A DNA stretch of 64,000 bases from Roseovarius sp. Pro17 (GCF_035599575.1 NZ_CP141179.1:682001-746000); one strand, 5' to 3'. Counted from the stretch's first letter, positions 15,708 through 26,065 are shown. The notes: generated from the letters alone by a model not told the origin. Program-made: numbers and translations.

Positions 15708-18700
15708 ATGAGTACACGTCTGGCAGATGGCGGCCGCCTTCTGGATAAGGGTCGCAAACTCGATTTCACCTTCAACGGCAAGCGTCTGCGCGGCTACGCC
15801 GGCGACACGATCGCCTCGGCGCTGCTGGCGAATGACCAGATGCTGATGGGCCGCTCGTTCAAATACCATCGCCCGCGCGGCGTGGTCGCATCTGGCGCCG
15901 AAGAGCCGAACGGCCTTGTTGGCATGGGCGAGGGCGCGGCGTTCGAGCCGAACCAGCGCGTCACCACGACCGAGCTTTATGACGGGCTGACCTGCACCAG
16001 CCAAAACCACTGGCCGTCGCTCGACTTCGACGTGGGCGCCATCAATACCAAGCTGGCGCGCTTTCTGCCTGCTGGCTTCTACTACAAGATGTTCATCCAC
16101 CCGCGCCCCCTCTGGAAGCATTTCTACGAGCCGATCATCCGCAAATCTGCGGGCCTCGGACGCGCGCCCGATCAGCGCGACAACGACACGTATGAGCATT
16201 TCTATGCCTTTTGCGACGTATTGGTCATTGGCGGCGGCGTCGCGGGCCTTCAGGCCGCACGGTCGGCTGCGGCCACTGGGGCCAAGGTGATGTTGATCGA
16301 GCAGACGGCCCATTGGGGTGGCCGCTCACCGGTTGATGGCGGCACGGTCGCAGGTCAACCTGTGGACAAGTTTGTGGACGATCTAGTCTCTGAACTGTCG
16401 GGCATGGCCAATGTAACCATGCGCAACCGCACCATGGGCGCGGGCGTTTACGACCACGGCTATGCGCTGGGCTATGAGCGTGTCGGCGATCACCAGCCGG
16501 ACGCCCCAGGTCCGCGCCACCGTCTATGGCGCATCCGAGCCGCGCAGATCGTCACGGCAACAGGCGCTATTGAGCGTCCGCTCAGCTTTGCGGGGAACGA
16601 CATTCCGGGTGTCATGCTCGCCTCTGCCGTGCGCGACTATGTCGTCGATTACGGCGTTTCCATTGGCGACCGCACGGTTATCGTGACGAACAACGACGAT
16701 GCCTACCGCACGGCGATCACCCTTAAGGAGAACGGCCTTGACGTGCCTGTCATCCTCGACGCGCGCGTTCCGTCGCAGGACAGCCCGCTGATGGCCGAGG
16801 CCAAATCGCTGGGTATCCGCGTGCTGATGGGTCACGGCATTTCATCCGTTCAGGGTGGCAAGCGTGTTACCGGTGTCGGGATCTGCTCTCAGGCCGGCGA
16901 GGGTGCCGTGCTGGAGGAGATTGCGTGCGATGTTGTCGCCATGTCCGGCGGCTGGTCGCCAGTGGTCCACCTCTGGTCCCATAGCGGCGGCAAGCTGATC
17001 TGGGACGAGGCGTCAGCCTCCTTCCGCCCCGATGTGGACAAAGCGCCGACCGGCGCGTCCGGCGAGGCGTTCGTGAGGGCGGCAGGCGCGGCCAATGGTG
17101 CGTTCGGCTTGGGCGAAATCCTGTCGGACGCCACCTCCGCAGGCGCGTCTGCCGCCAAGGCAGCGGGCCACTCCGGCGAGACCCCCAAGGCCCCCCAGGC
17201 CGAGGCGATCGACGAGGCGCCCATGGCCCCCGTCTGGATGATGCCGCAAGGCGCAGGTATCGCCAAGCGCCAGAAGGCATGGCTGGACTACCAGAACGAC
17301 GTCAAGGTGTCAGACATTCAACTCGCTGCGCAGGAAGGCTACGAGTCGGTCGAACATGCCAAGCGGTATACCACGCTAGGCATGGCGACGGATCAGGGTA
17401 AGCTGAGTAACATCAATGGTCTGGCGATCCTTTCTGATGCTTTGGGTCAACCTATTCCGCAGACCGGCACGACCACGTTCCGCCCGCCCTATACGCCGAT
17501 CTCGATGGCCTCCATCACCGGCGAGGCACGCGACGAGCGGTTCATGCCGATCCGCCAGACGCCCATGTACGACTGGCATGTGGAAAACGGCGCGTTTTTC
17601 GAGCCGGTTGGCCAGTGGCGTCGTCCCTACACCTACCAGCAGCCGGGCGAGAGCATCGAAGAGGCGGTTAGCCGCGAGGTTAAGAACACTCGGCAAAGCC
17701 TTGGAATGCTTGATGCATCCACGTTGGGTAAGCTGGTGGTCAAGGGCAAGGACGCGGGCAAGTTCCTCGACATGCTCTATACTAACATGATGAGCACACT
17801 AAAGGTGGGGCGCTGCCGTTATGGCCTGATGTGCAGCGAGAATGGCTTTCTGGTCGATGATGGCGTTGTTGCCCGCATCGATGACGACACGTTCCTCTGC
17901 CACACCACCACCGGCGGGGCCGAGTCGATCCATGGTCACATGGAGGAGTGGCTGCAAACCGAATGGTGGGATTGGGACGTCTATGTCGCCAACCTGACCG
18001 AAGAATATGCCCAGATCGCCGTTGTCGGCCCACGCGCCCGCGAAACGCTGGAAAAACTGACCGGCGACGACATCAGCGCCGAGGCATTGCCGTTCATGGC
18101 GTGGACCGACATCACCCTTGGCGGGATGCAGGCGCGCGCCTATCGCATCTCATTCTCGGGCGAGTTGAGCTACGAGATCGCGGTCAAAGCCTCTGAGGGG
18201 CGTGCCCTTTGGGATGCGTTGCTGGCGGCGGGGTCGTCGGCGAACATCACGGTTTATGGCACCGAGGCGCTGCATATCATGCGGGCCGAAAAGGGCTTTA
18301 TCATGATCGGGGACGAAACCGACGGCACCGTGATCCCGCAGGATCTGGGGCTGAACTGGGCGATCTCGAAAAAGAAAGAGGATTATATCGGCAAGCGCGC
18401 GCAGGAGCGTAGCCATATGACCGATCCTAAACGATGGAAGTTGGTGGGGCTGGAAACAGTCGATGGCGGCGTGCTGCCCGATGGCGCATACGCCACCGCA
18501 GAGGGCATCAACGCGAATGGCCAGCGCGAAACGCAAGGTAGGGTCACATCGACCTACCACTCGCCCACGCTGGATCGGGGCATCGCCATGGGGCTGGTTC
18601 TGAACGGGCCGGACCGGATGGGCGAGGTGCTGGAATTTCCACGCCTCGACGGCACGGTGATGCGCGCGAAAATCGTCGATCCGGTATTCTTCGACAAGGA

Positions 18701-18722
18701 CGGGGAGAAGCAGAATGTCTAA
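15708..18722 (+). CDS. soxA: Sarcosine oxidase subunit alpha
   Basis: Large subunit, 1004 residues, full length for the family. The N-terminal 2Fe-2S-ferredoxin-like fold (about 20-100) lacks a cluster in the known family. The NAD-binding fold is VLVIGGGVAGLQAARSA near 172-188. The C-terminal third (about 620-1000) is a GcvT-like tetrahydrofolate-binding domain that captures the methylene group as 5,10-methylene-THF (GLMCSENGFLVDDGV, SGELSYEIAV). The stop overlaps the soxG start by eight bases, giving translational coupling. Confidence 0.96.
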   Translation: MSTRLADGGRLLDKGRKLDFTFNGKRLRGYAGDTIASALLANDQMLMGRSFKYHRPRGVVASGAEEPNGLVGMGEGAAFEPNQRVTTTELYDGLTCTSQNHWPSLDFDVGAINTKLARFLPAGFYYKMFIHPRPLWKHFYEPIIRKSAGLGRAPDQRDNDTYEHFYAFCDVLVIGGGVAGLQAARSAAATGAKVMLIEQTAHWGGRSPVDGGTVAGQPVDKFVDDLVSELSGMANVTMRNRTMGAGVYDHGYALGYERVGDHQPDAPGPRHRLWRIRAAQIVTATGAIERPLSFAGNDIPGVMLASAVRDYVVDYGVSIGDRTVIVTNNDDAYRTAITLKENGLDVPVILDARVPSQDSPLMAEAKSLGIRVLMGHGISSVQGGKRVTGVGICSQAGEGAVLEEIACDVVAMSGGWSPVVHLWSHSGGKLIWDEASASFRPDVDKAPTGASGEAFVRAAGAANGAFGLGEILSDATSAGASAAKAAGHSGETPKAPQAEAIDEAPMAPVWMMPQGAGIAKRQKAWLDYQNDVKVSDIQLAAQEGYESVEHAKRYTTLGMATDQGKLSNINGLAILSDALGQPIPQTGTTTFRPPYTPISMASITGEARDERFMPIRQTPMYDWHVENGAFFEPVGQWRRPYTYQQPGESIEEAVSREVKNTRQSLGMLDASTLGKLVVKGKDAGKFLDMLYTNMMSTLKVGRCRYGLMCSENGFLVDDGVVARIDDDTFLCHTTTGGAESIHGHMEEWLQTEWWDWDVYVANLTEEYAQIAVVGPRARETLEKLTGDDISAEALPFMAWTDITLGGMQARAYRISFSGELSYEIAVKASEGRALWDALLAAGSSANITVYGTEALHIMRAEKGFIMIGDETDGTVIPQDLGLNWAISKKKEDYIGKRAQERSHMTDPKRWKLVGLETVDGGVLPDGAYATAEGINANGQRETQGRVTSTYHSPTLDRGIAMGLVLNGPDRMGEVLEFPRLDGTVMRAKIVDPVFFDKDGEKQNV

Positions 18723-19293
18723 TCTAGTCAGCGCCTTGAATGGCGCCAGCGCGCAGGGCTTTGCACAGGTTCGCGACATGGGCCTGCAAGGCATGATTAC
18801 GCTGCGCGGCGATCTGGGTGCCGCCAAGTTGAAGAAGGCGGTCAAGGCTGCTGCGGGCGGCGACATGCCGACTGCCGGGCATATCAGCCTCTCGGACAAT
18901 GGCGGCGCCGCATGGATGTCGCCGGACGAGTTGCTGATCCTCGTTCCTTACGCCGATGTCGACGCCAAACTGGCCGAGATCGGCACGGGTATGGGCGACG
19001 CGCATCATCTGGCTGTCAACGTCTCGGACGCGCGCTGCATGTTCGCCGTCAGTGGCGACGATGCGCTGGTACGCGAGGCATTGGCCAAGTTGATGCCGGT
19101 GGATACGTCTGCGTCCGCCTTCAAGGTAGGTCAGTTCCGCCGCTCGCGCATGGCGCAGGTGCCTGCCGCGATCTGGATGGCCGAGGCGGGTGAGGCGCGC
19201 ATCGTCTGCTTCCGCTCGGTCGCGCAATATGTGTTCGACCTGCTGAAGGGTGCCACTGCACCGGGAAGCGAAGTGCGCTACCACGCGAAATAA
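18715..19293 (+). CDS. soxG: Sarcosine oxidase subunit gamma
   Basis: Fourth subunit of the heterotetramer, 192 residues, related in fold to GcvT. It begins inside soxA (8-base overlap) and is the last gene of the operon. Seen in the sequence: AWMSPDELLILVP and NVSDARCMFAVSGDDA, which are usual in SoxG. Needed for assembly of the enzyme; no catalytic residues of its own are known. Confidence 0.93.
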   Translation: MSNLVSALNGASAQGFAQVRDMGLQGMITLRGDLGAAKLKKAVKAAAGGDMPTAGHISLSDNGGAAWMSPDELLILVPYADVDAKLAEIGTGMGDAHHLAVNVSDARCMFAVSGDDALVREALAKLMPVDTSASAFKVGQFRRSRMAQVPAAIWMAEAGEARIVCFRSVAQYVFDLLKGATAPGSEVRYHAK

Positions 19294-19475
19294 TGGATTG
19301 GCCCTGCGCTCATGCTCATAATGCGGCGCCGGGCCCCTTGCCCCAATGCACATTGGATGCTGTTTGGGGCGAAGTGGGGCGCAATCCGGAACCTTCGCAC
19401 CACTCTTGACGTTCCCTCCCTAAGGCCTCCATCTAGGGGCTATACAGAATTTTCAATAACGAGGGGGACTAACCC

Positions 19476-20075
19476 ATGACATTCGAACTTCCCGATCTGC
19501 CCTATGCCCACGACGCTCTGGCAGGCAACGGCATGAGCAAGGAGACGCTGGAATACCACCACGACATCCACCACAAGGCCTATGTCGACAATGGCAACAA
19601 AGCCATCAAAGGCACCGAGTGGGAGGGCAAGACCCTCGAAGAGATCATCAAGGGCACGTATGACAAGAACGCTGTCGCGCAATCCGGCATCTTTAACAAC
19701 ATCAGCCAGTTGTGGAACCACAACCAGTTCTGGGAAATGATGAGCCCCGGTAAATCCGACATGCCTTCCGAGCTGGAAAAAGCACTCAAAGATAGCTTTG
19801 GCAGCGTCGACGATTTCAAGAAAGAGTTTGCAGCCGCTGGCGCTGGTCAGTTCGGCTCGGGCTGGGCTTGGCTGGTCAAGGACAAGGACGGCAGCCTCAA
19901 GGTCACCAAGACCGAGAATGGCGTAAACCCCGTCTGCCACGGCCAGACAGCGCTGCTGGGCTGCGACGTCTGGGAACATTCCTATTACATCGATTTCCGC
20001 AACAAGCGCCCGGCCTATCTGGACAACTTCCTGAGCGCGCTGGTGAACTGGGAAAACGTCGCCAGCCGCATGTAG
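19476..20075 (+). CDS. sodB: Superoxide dismutase, Fe/Mn family
   Basis: Cytoplasmic enzyme that converts superoxide to hydrogen peroxide and oxygen. It has 199 residues. The metal ligands are all present: His28 in EYHHDIHHKAY, His82 in LWNHNQFWE, and Asp164 and His168 in DVWEHSYY. The AAGAGQFGSGWAWL stretch and the Gln in it point to the iron type rather than manganese, though this is not decisive. GAGGGGG precedes the start. An intrinsic terminator lies 23 bases after the stop. Confidence 0.95.
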   Translation: MTFELPDLPYAHDALAGNGMSKETLEYHHDIHHKAYVDNGNKAIKGTEWEGKTLEEIIKGTYDKNAVAQSGIFNNISQLWNHNQFWEMMSPGKSDMPSELEKALKDSFGSVDDFKKEFAAAGAGQFGSGWAWLVKDKDGSLKVTKTENGVNPVCHGQTALLGCDVWEHSYYIDFRNKRPAYLDNFLSALVNWENVASRM

Positions 20076-20098
20076 TCCGGCATATCGCGACATATTTG

Positions 20099-20129
20099 GC
20101 CCCCGGCAGCGCCCTGCCGGGGGCTTTTT
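20099..20129 (+). terminator. Intrinsic terminator after sodB
   Basis: A perfect 11-bp stem (gcccccggcag / ctgccgggggc) with a four-base loop (cgcc) and five Ts. Strong rho-independent terminator just after the sodB stop. Confidence 0.9.
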
Positions 20130-20200
20130 CGTGCGCGGGGGAACCGCAGGTGCAAGCCCGCCGTTCCCTTACATATTTCAACCAAAACGGAGAGCATCTG

Positions 20201-20656
20201 ATGATTGAGCTGAAAACCGGCACATGGGTGTTGATCTGCGATGGGGAAAAGGCGCTGTTCCTGCGTAACGACGGTGACGCGGATGCGCCCGATCTAAACG
20301 TCGTGCGCATCGATGAACAGGACAACCCCAAAGATATCGACCAATCCGCTAACCGTCCGGGTCGAATGCAGGGTAGCCCTCAGGGCCACCGGTCGGCTTT
20401 TGACGACACCGACTGGCATGAGCTGGCCAAAGAGCGGTTTGCCTCGGATCTGGCGGATCGCCTATACAAGCAGGCACATCGCGGGGCCTACGATCATCTA
20501 GTCATCGTTGCGGCCGCCCGCACATTGGGCGCGTTGCGCAGCGAATTGCACCTGGAAGTCACGAACAAGGTTATCGCCGAGATTGCTAAGGATCTGACCA
20601 ACCACCCGCTCGACGAGGTCGAAAAACTGGTCAAGGCTCAACTCGCCGAAATGTAA
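20201..20656 (+). CDS. Host attachment family protein
   Basis: A 151-residue cytoplasmic protein of the host_attach family (named from an Agrobacterium gene tied to plant attachment). I start it at ATG 20201, with GGAG ten bases upstream; the frame is open into sodB but that part is a shadow. Family features: GTWVLICDGEKALFLRN at the N-terminus, HELAKERFASDLADRLYKQAHRGAYDHLVIVAAARTLG in the middle (split here only as description), and a closing KDLTNHPLDEVEKLV. The true biochemical role is not established. Confidence 0.85.
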   Translation: MIELKTGTWVLICDGEKALFLRNDGDADAPDLNVVRIDEQDNPKDIDQSANRPGRMQGSPQGHRSAFDDTDWHELAKERFASDLADRLYKQAHRGAYDHLVIVAAARTLGALRSELHLEVTNKVIAEIAKDLTNHPLDEVEKLVKAQLAEM

Positions 20657-20779
20657 CACCGTCGTTGCGCGCAGGGCCGGCTGCAAGCGCAGGTTTCGCC
20701 CTCCGCGCAGCCCCTTTCTTATCCGACCCCGCTCGGATATGCACCGTCCGGACAAGGCGTATGTGGCGGGGCCGAACAG

Positions 20780-21697
20780 ATGACCGACGAGGCCAAAGGC
20801 GTCTTTGCGATGATGGGGGCCTGTACCATCTGGGGCTTGTCAGGCATCTTCTACAAATTGCTCGATAATGTCCCCGCTGCCGAGATCCTCTGCCATCGCA
20901 CGCTCTGGGGATTTGTATTCTTTGTCTGCCTCCTGCGATTTCAGGGCCGTTTGCGCACGCTTCCTTCTGCCGTTTCAACCCCGCGCACCTTCGGCATTGT
21001 GGCCTTTGCGGCACTGATCATTTCGCTCAATTGGTTCGTGTTCATCACGTCAATCCATCTGGGACACGCGACCGAAGCATCGCTGGGATACTACATCTTT
21101 CCGCTCGCCGCCGTGCTGTTTGGCGCGATCTTCTACCGCGAGAAGCTGAGCCGTGCGCAAATCGTTTCGGTCGTGCTGGCGGCCAGTGCGGTGATCATCT
21201 TGTCGATCGGACTGCAGGTTGCGCCATGGGTTGCGCTGGTTCTGGCGTTGTCCTTCGCGACCTACGGCGCTGTCAAAAAGGGGCTGTCCACAGGCCCGGT
21301 CGTGTCGGTCACCGCTGAGGTGACGATGCTGCTACCCTTTGCAATCGCGTGGCTGGCCGTGATCCATTCCCGCGGTGACGGGCATTTCGGCGAGGATCTG
21401 GCGACGTCGCTGATGCTGATGTTTTCGGGACTCATGACGGCTGTGCCATTGATCCTGTTTTCCTACGCCACGCGCCGGGTGACGCTGGCGACAATCGGCC
21501 TCGTTCAATACGTCAATCCGACGCTGCAATTTCTGGTGGCGACGCTGATTTTTCGCGAGGCTTTCACGCTATGGCACGCCATTGCCTTCGCGCTGATCTG
21601 GACCGCGCTGGTGATCTATACGGCGTCGTCCTGGCGCCGGGGCAGGGCCGCGCGCAAGGTTGCAAGGGCAGCCGGCACATCCGGCACGGTGATATAG
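20780..21697 (+). CDS. rarD: EamA/RarD family transporter
   Basis: Ten-helix drug/metabolite-type permease of 305 residues, with two EamA repeats. It begins GVFAMMGACTIWGLSGIFYK, a RarD hallmark, and contains CHRTLWGFVFF and SYATRRVTLATIGLVQYVNPTLQF in the second half. The substrate is unknown. Its 3' end overlaps the convergent LOG-type gene by about 80 bases, so both stop codons lie inside the other coding region. Confidence 0.9.
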   Translation: MTDEAKGVFAMMGACTIWGLSGIFYKLLDNVPAAEILCHRTLWGFVFFVCLLRFQGRLRTLPSAVSTPRTFGIVAFAALIISLNWFVFITSIHLGHATEASLGYYIFPLAAVLFGAIFYREKLSRAQIVSVVLAASAVIILSIGLQVAPWVALVLALSFATYGAVKKGLSTGPVVSVTAEVTMLLPFAIAWLAVIHSRGDGHFGEDLATSLMLMFSGLMTAVPLILFSYATRRVTLATIGLVQYVNPTLQFLVATLIFREAFTLWHAIAFALIWTALVIYTASSWRRGRAARKVARAAGTSGTVI

Positions 21698-22200
21698 CCC
21701 CCGGACAGGTCCGTCCCGGCAAAGCCCTCAGTGACGACATGCTCTAACAGCGCGACCAGCGGCTGCCAGTAGCCATCGACGTCGATCAGCACCACTGGCT
21801 TGGTATGCAGGCCCAACTGGCGCCATGTCAGCACCTCGAACAACTCGTCCAGCGATCCGCCGCCGCCGGGCAGCAGCGCGATGGCGTCGCAGTTCATGAA
21901 CATCACCTTCTTGCGCTCGTGCATCGTCTCGGTCACGACGCGCCGGGCGCGCGTATCCACCCCTGTCTCCGCCGTGGCCTCAAGCCCGACCAGATGTTGC
22001 GGAATGACGCCCAGCAGATCGCCACCCGCCTCCAGCGCCGCCCGCGCGCAGCGGCCCATCAACCCCACATCGCCAGCGCCATAGACCAGCCGCCAGCCCT
22101 CATGCGCGAGCGCTGCGCCCAGTTCATCGGCGGCGGCGCTATAGGCCATGCGCGCGCCTTCGCGTGCGCCGCAAAAGACACAGATGGACGGGGTGGGCAT
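21616..22200 (-). CDS. LOG family protein (TIGR00730), nucleotide phosphoribohydrolase
   Basis: A 194-residue Rossmann-fold enzyme of the LOG/YvdD family that splits AMP-type nucleotides to a base and ribose 5-phosphate; plant relatives activate cytokinins. The start is [17 protein letters not shown], the usual family opening, and GLMG appears near 65. The nucleotide motif reads [21 protein letters not shown], where the usual PGGxGT is changed to PGGGGS; Glu is kept. The C-terminus overlaps rarD on the other strand by 82 bases. Confidence 0.9.
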   Translation of the reverse strand: MPTPSICVFCGAREGARMAYSAAADELGAALAHEGWRLVYGAGDVGLMGRCARAALEAGGDLLGVIPQHLVGLEATAETGVDTRARRVVTETMHERKKVMFMNCDAIALLPGGGGSLDELFEVLTWRQLGLHTKPVVLIDVDGYWQPLVALLEHVVTEGFAGTDLSGGYITVPDVPAALATLRAALPRRQDDAV

Positions 22201-22306
22201 GCGGACTCGCCTTTCGTGTACGGTTCTTTTGACGCGTGTTAGCCTTGTTGTTAGGCTCGGACAACCCTCGCGCAATGGCGCGTGGCATATGGCTGGGGGG
22301 CCGCGA

Positions 22307-23683
22307 ATGAGCATCTTTGCCAATGAGCACTCGGCACGCCGGATCGGCGTAGGCGCCGCTGTGCTCGTGGTGCTGTTGCTGGGCGGGCTCTACTTTGGCG
22401 GCGTGATCGGCCCGCGCTCTGCTCCGCCCGAAATGGCCGCAGCCATGCCTGATCCCAGCGTCAAGGAAACCGCCGAACCCAAGGCAACGGACAACGCCTC
22501 TGAAACACAGCCCATCGCCCCCGCACCCCCCCGCATCGACGTCTTCCGGCTGGAGCCAGGTGGCTCTGCCCTCATTGCAGGCCGCGCGTCACCCGGCTGG
22601 CAGGTCCAGATCATGCTGGACGGCGCGCCCCTAGCCACCGCATCCGCGGGTAGCGACGGTGCCTTTGCCGAATTCGTCGATCTGCCCGACGACACCGCGC
22701 CGCATGTGCTAACGTTAAGCATGTCCGGTCCGGATGGCGGCGCGGCAATCATGGGCGAAGGCGAAGTCATCATCGCCCCAGCGCCCGAGCGCTCGCCTGA
22801 GCAGCAGATCGCGACAGTAGAGGGTGGCGTGGATGATACCGCACCCAACGATACGCACGGGACTCGCCCCGCCGCGACCATCGCGCAAACCGCCCCGGAC
22901 CTTAGCAGTGGCACAGACGCCGATCCCCTCCGGTCCGCACCGGACCCGGCGGCGGATAGGGCCGCACTCAAGGGCGCCACATCGGACGGAGCATCGGACA
23001 CCGCCACCGATCCTGACGCCGCCACGGATATTCCTGAGCGCACAGTGCTGATGACCGACGCCGACGGCGTGCGCGTCCTTCAGACTCCCACGCCCTCGCC
23101 CGGTTCAACGCCGTCCACGCAGGCCGCCAACGCACCGCGAGTCATGTCTTCGGTCGCACTCGACGCGATCAGCTATACCGAAGATGGCAGCGTGCAGTTG
23201 TCTGGGCGCGCGGTCGGCACCGGACTCGTCCGAATCTATCTCGACAACACGCCCATCACCACGTCGCGTATCACGGATGCGGGCACTTGGCGCACTGCCT
23301 TGCCGCAGGTCGGTACCGGCATCTATACCTTGCGCATAGATGAGGTTGATACAGCCGGCGACGTGACCAGCCGGGTCGAGACGCCCTTCAAACGTGAGGA
23401 TCGCGCCCTGCTGGCAGAGTTGCAAAGCGACATTGCCGCCAGCGCCGACATGCCGCAAAACAGCGCGCCGAAAACAGCAACGACCAGCGCCCAAGGCGCC
23501 GATCAGGCGCCCATCCTGACGATCCGCGCGGTCACCGTGCAGCCGGGTAACACTCTCTGGGCCATCTCGCGCGAGACATATGGCGAGGGCCTGCTTTATG
23601 TCCGCGTCTTTGAGGCCAATGCCGACCGCATTCGAGATCCCGATCTGATCTATCCCGGACAGGTCTTTGCCTTGCCTGACTAA
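22307..23683 (+). CDS. LysM-domain protein with N-terminal membrane anchor
   Basis: A 458-residue envelope protein. It has one hydrophobic helix near residues 12-32, a Gly/Ala/Pro/Asp-rich linker (about 35-280) that contains one Ig-like segment ([18 protein letters not shown]), and a second Ig-like segment at about 285-370 ([24 protein letters not shown]). The last 50 residues are a LysM fold ([18 protein letters not shown] ... [12 protein letters not shown]), expected to bind peptidoglycan. GGGGGG precedes ATG 22307. It is divergent from the LOG gene. It probably spans from inner membrane to cell wall. Confidence 0.82.
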   Translation: MSIFANEHSARRIGVGAAVLVVLLLGGLYFGGVIGPRSAPPEMAAAMPDPSVKETAEPKATDNASETQPIAPAPPRIDVFRLEPGGSALIAGRASPGWQVQIMLDGAPLATASAGSDGAFAEFVDLPDDTAPHVLTLSMSGPDGGAAIMGEGEVIIAPAPERSPEQQIATVEGGVDDTAPNDTHGTRPAATIAQTAPDLSSGTDADPLRSAPDPAADRAALKGATSDGASDTATDPDAATDIPERTVLMTDADGVRVLQTPTPSPGSTPSTQAANAPRVMSSVALDAISYTEDGSVQLSGRAVGTGLVRIYLDNTPITTSRITDAGTWRTALPQVGTGIYTLRIDEVDTAGDVTSRVETPFKREDRALLAELQSDIAASADMPQNSAPKTATTSAQGADQAPILTIRAVTVQPGNTLWAISRETYGEGLLYVRVFEANADRIRDPDLIYPGQVFALPD

Positions 23684-23903
23684 GGCGTTTGGGACCATAC
23701 ACAAGACAGCAATGACCTGAAATGCGGCGTCCCGAATGAGCATCGCGCACGTGTCACGGCCCACCCCAACGCCTTTACTGTTCTGAAAATACTCAGGTCA
23801 AGCCCTGCAAATCCTGCATATCGGGCTGCCACCGCGCGCGGCGGCTGGATATCCACGCCTGTGCGGCCTAGATATGGTGTTCCGCAGCACGCAAAGGCCC
23901 CTC

Positions 23904-25721
23904 ATGAGCCATAATCCCGACACCGAAACCGACCGACCCTCCTCCGGCTGGGCCACCATCATACGCGTGTCGCCCTACGTCTGGCCCAAAGAGGGCGGCG
24001 CTTGGGTCAAGCGGCGCGTGGTGCTGGCACTGATCGCCCTTTTCACGGCCAAGCTGATCGCGGTCGGCACGCCCTTTTTCTACAAGGCGGCGGTCGACAC
24101 GCTCTCGGGCGAGGGCAGCATGGATGCCGCTTGGACGCTGGGCGCGGGCGCGATCGGCCTGACGGTCGCTTACGGCGTGGCGCGGCTGATGACCGTGGGC
24201 CTGCAACAGCTGCGCGATGCGCTATTTGCCCCTGTCGGCCAGCGGGCGCTGCGCAAGGTGGCGTTGCGCACATTCCGGCATATTCACGCGATGTCGATGC
24301 GCTATCATATTAGCCGCAAGACCGGCGGGCTGAGCCGGATCATCGAGCGTGGCGTCAAGGGCGTCGATTTTCTGCTGCGCTTCCTCATCTTTTCAATCTT
24401 TCCGCTGATACTGGAACTGGTCCTGGTCGGTATCATCCTCTGGGCCGCGTTCGATTTCTGGTATCTGGTGGTCGTCGTCATCGTCATCGCGCTCTATGTC
24501 GCGTTCACGTTCAAGGTGACAGAATGGCGCGTGAAATTGCGCCGAGAGATGAATGATCAGGACACCGACGCCAACCAAAAGGCGATCGACAGCCTGCTCA
24601 ACTACGAGACGGTCAAGTATTTCGGCGCCGAGGATCGCGAGGCGGCCCGCTATGACGTGGCCATGGCGGGGTATGAGCGTGCTGCGGTCCGCACCTCCTA
24701 TTCGCTCTCGTTCCTCAATTTCGGGCAGTCGCTGCTGATCACCACCGGCCTTGTCATCGTGATGGTCATGGCCGCCATTGGTGTGCAGAACGGCACGCTG
24801 ACGGTCGGCGATTTCGTCATGGTCAACGCCTACATGATCCAGATCACCATGCCGCTCAACTTTCTCGGGACCGTCTATCGCGAGATCCGTCAGAGCCTTG
24901 TGGATATGGGCGAGATGTTTGGCCTGCTTGATCAGGCCCCGGATGTGACCGACGCGCCGGATGCGGCCGCGTTGCAAGTGACCGGCGGCAAGGTTGAGCT
25001 GCGCGATGTGCATTTCGGCTATGATCCCGCGCGCGAGATCCTCAAGGGTATCACCCTGACCGCAGAGCCGGGCCAGACCGTCGCGATTGTTGGGCCTACC
25101 GGGTCGGGCAAATCCACCATCGGGCGGTTGCTGTTTCGCTTCTACGATGTCTCGCAAGGCGCGCTGTGCATCGATGGGCAGGACATCCGGGGCGTCACTC
25201 AGCGCAGCCTGCATGACGCCATTGGCGTGGTGCCGCAGGACACCGTCCTTTTCAACGATACCATTGGCTACAATATCGCTTACGGCCTCGAGGGCGCGAC
25301 GCAGGATGATGTAATTGCGGCGGCCAAGGCGGCCTCGATCCACGATTTCATCGCCTCGCTGCCGGACGGTTACGACACCACTGTTGGTGAGCGGGGGCTA
25401 AAGCTGTCGGGCGGTGAAAAACAGCGCGTCGGCATCGCGCGCACATTGCTAAAGGATCCGCCGATCCTGCTGTTGGATGAGGCAACCAGTGCGCTTGATA
25501 CCGCGACCGAGCGTGACATTCAGGGCGCGCTGGCCCGCGCGGGGCAGGGGCGCACCGTTCTGATCATCGCGCACCGGCTCAGCACCGTGGCCGAGGCGGA
25601 CCGCATCGTCGTGCTGGATGACGGGCGCATCGTCGAACAGGGCACCCACAGCGACCTGCTGGCCAAGGATGGGCGTTATGCGGGCCTGTGGTATCGCCAA
25701 CAATCCGAAGAGGCCGCGTAG
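23904..25721 (+). CDS. Atm1-type ABC exporter (half transporter)
   Basis: Membrane/ATPase fusion of 605 residues in the ABCB7/Atm1 class, exporting glutathione-bound sulfur or metal species. The first half has about six helices with SMRYHISRKTGGLSRIIERG and INYETVKYFGAED-like LNYETVKYFGAE, both Atm1 signatures. The ATPase domain shows Walker A GPTGSGKST, signature LSGGEKQRVGIAR, Walker B ILLLDEATSALD and the switch His (IIAHRLST). I begin it at the ATG in gcccctcATGAGCC. The next gene starts two bases after the stop. Confidence 0.9.
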   Translation: MSHNPDTETDRPSSGWATIIRVSPYVWPKEGGAWVKRRVVLALIALFTAKLIAVGTPFFYKAAVDTLSGEGSMDAAWTLGAGAIGLTVAYGVARLMTVGLQQLRDALFAPVGQRALRKVALRTFRHIHAMSMRYHISRKTGGLSRIIERGVKGVDFLLRFLIFSIFPLILELVLVGIILWAAFDFWYLVVVVIVIALYVAFTFKVTEWRVKLRREMNDQDTDANQKAIDSLLNYETVKYFGAEDREAARYDVAMAGYERAAVRTSYSLSFLNFGQSLLITTGLVIVMVMAAIGVQNGTLTVGDFVMVNAYMIQITMPLNFLGTVYREIRQSLVDMGEMFGLLDQAPDVTDAPDAAALQVTGGKVELRDVHFGYDPAREILKGITLTAEPGQTVAIVGPTGSGKSTIGRLLFRFYDVSQGALCIDGQDIRGVTQRSLHDAIGVVPQDTVLFNDTIGYNIAYGLEGATQDDVIAAAKAASIHDFIASLPDGYDTTVGERGLKLSGGEKQRVGIARTLLKDPPILLLDEATSALDTATERDIQGALARAGQGRTVLIIAHRLSTVAEADRIVVLDDGRIVEQGTHSDLLAKDGRYAGLWYRQQSEEAA

Positions 25722-25723
25722 CA

Positions 25724-26065
25724 GTGCCGCAAAAGGATTATCCCCAGACGCCGGACGGGCGCTATTTCGTCTCGCGCGCGCGCCTCTGGCGCTGCACCAA
25801 CCCGTCGCTGGACGACAGCACCCGGCGCGCCGCGATCAAGGCGCTGATGAAGGCCCGCCGCGCGGTTCAGTTGGCTGGTGGTAACGCCGAGGCAGAGGCC
25901 GAGGCGCGCGCCGGTGTCGATACCGCCAAGCGCGCGCTGGGCGAGCGTGGCCCGGTCTGGTGGCAGGACGATGCCCCCGATGAGGGTGGGCTTCATCCGA
26001 AAAATTCCAGCTACGCCGATTGGTGGTCTGAGCTGGGCGAAGCCGAGCGCGCGCGAGGTATTTAA
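25724..26065 (+). CDS. Conserved hypothetical protein following the ABC exporter
   Basis: A 113-residue soluble protein started at GTG 25724, two bases after the ABC exporter stop, with GAAGAGG upstream. The N-terminal part is basic (SRARLWRCTNPSLDD, KALMKARRAVQ), and the C-terminal part has WWQDDAPDEGGLHPKN and SSYADWWSEL. Roseobacter-type genomes have similar proteins, but I know no assigned function. The tight spacing implies co-expression with the exporter. Confidence 0.75.
   Translation: MPQKDYPQTPDGRYFVSRARLWRCTNPSLDDSTRRAAIKALMKARRAVQLAGGNAEAEAEARAGVDTAKRALGERGPVWWQDDAPDEGGLHPKNSSYADWWSELGEAERARGI

Noticed and set aside
24393..25343. A 316-codon frame antisense to the ABC exporter
   Set aside because: Shadow of the Atm1-type gene; composition rich in His, Asp and Arg with no family features.
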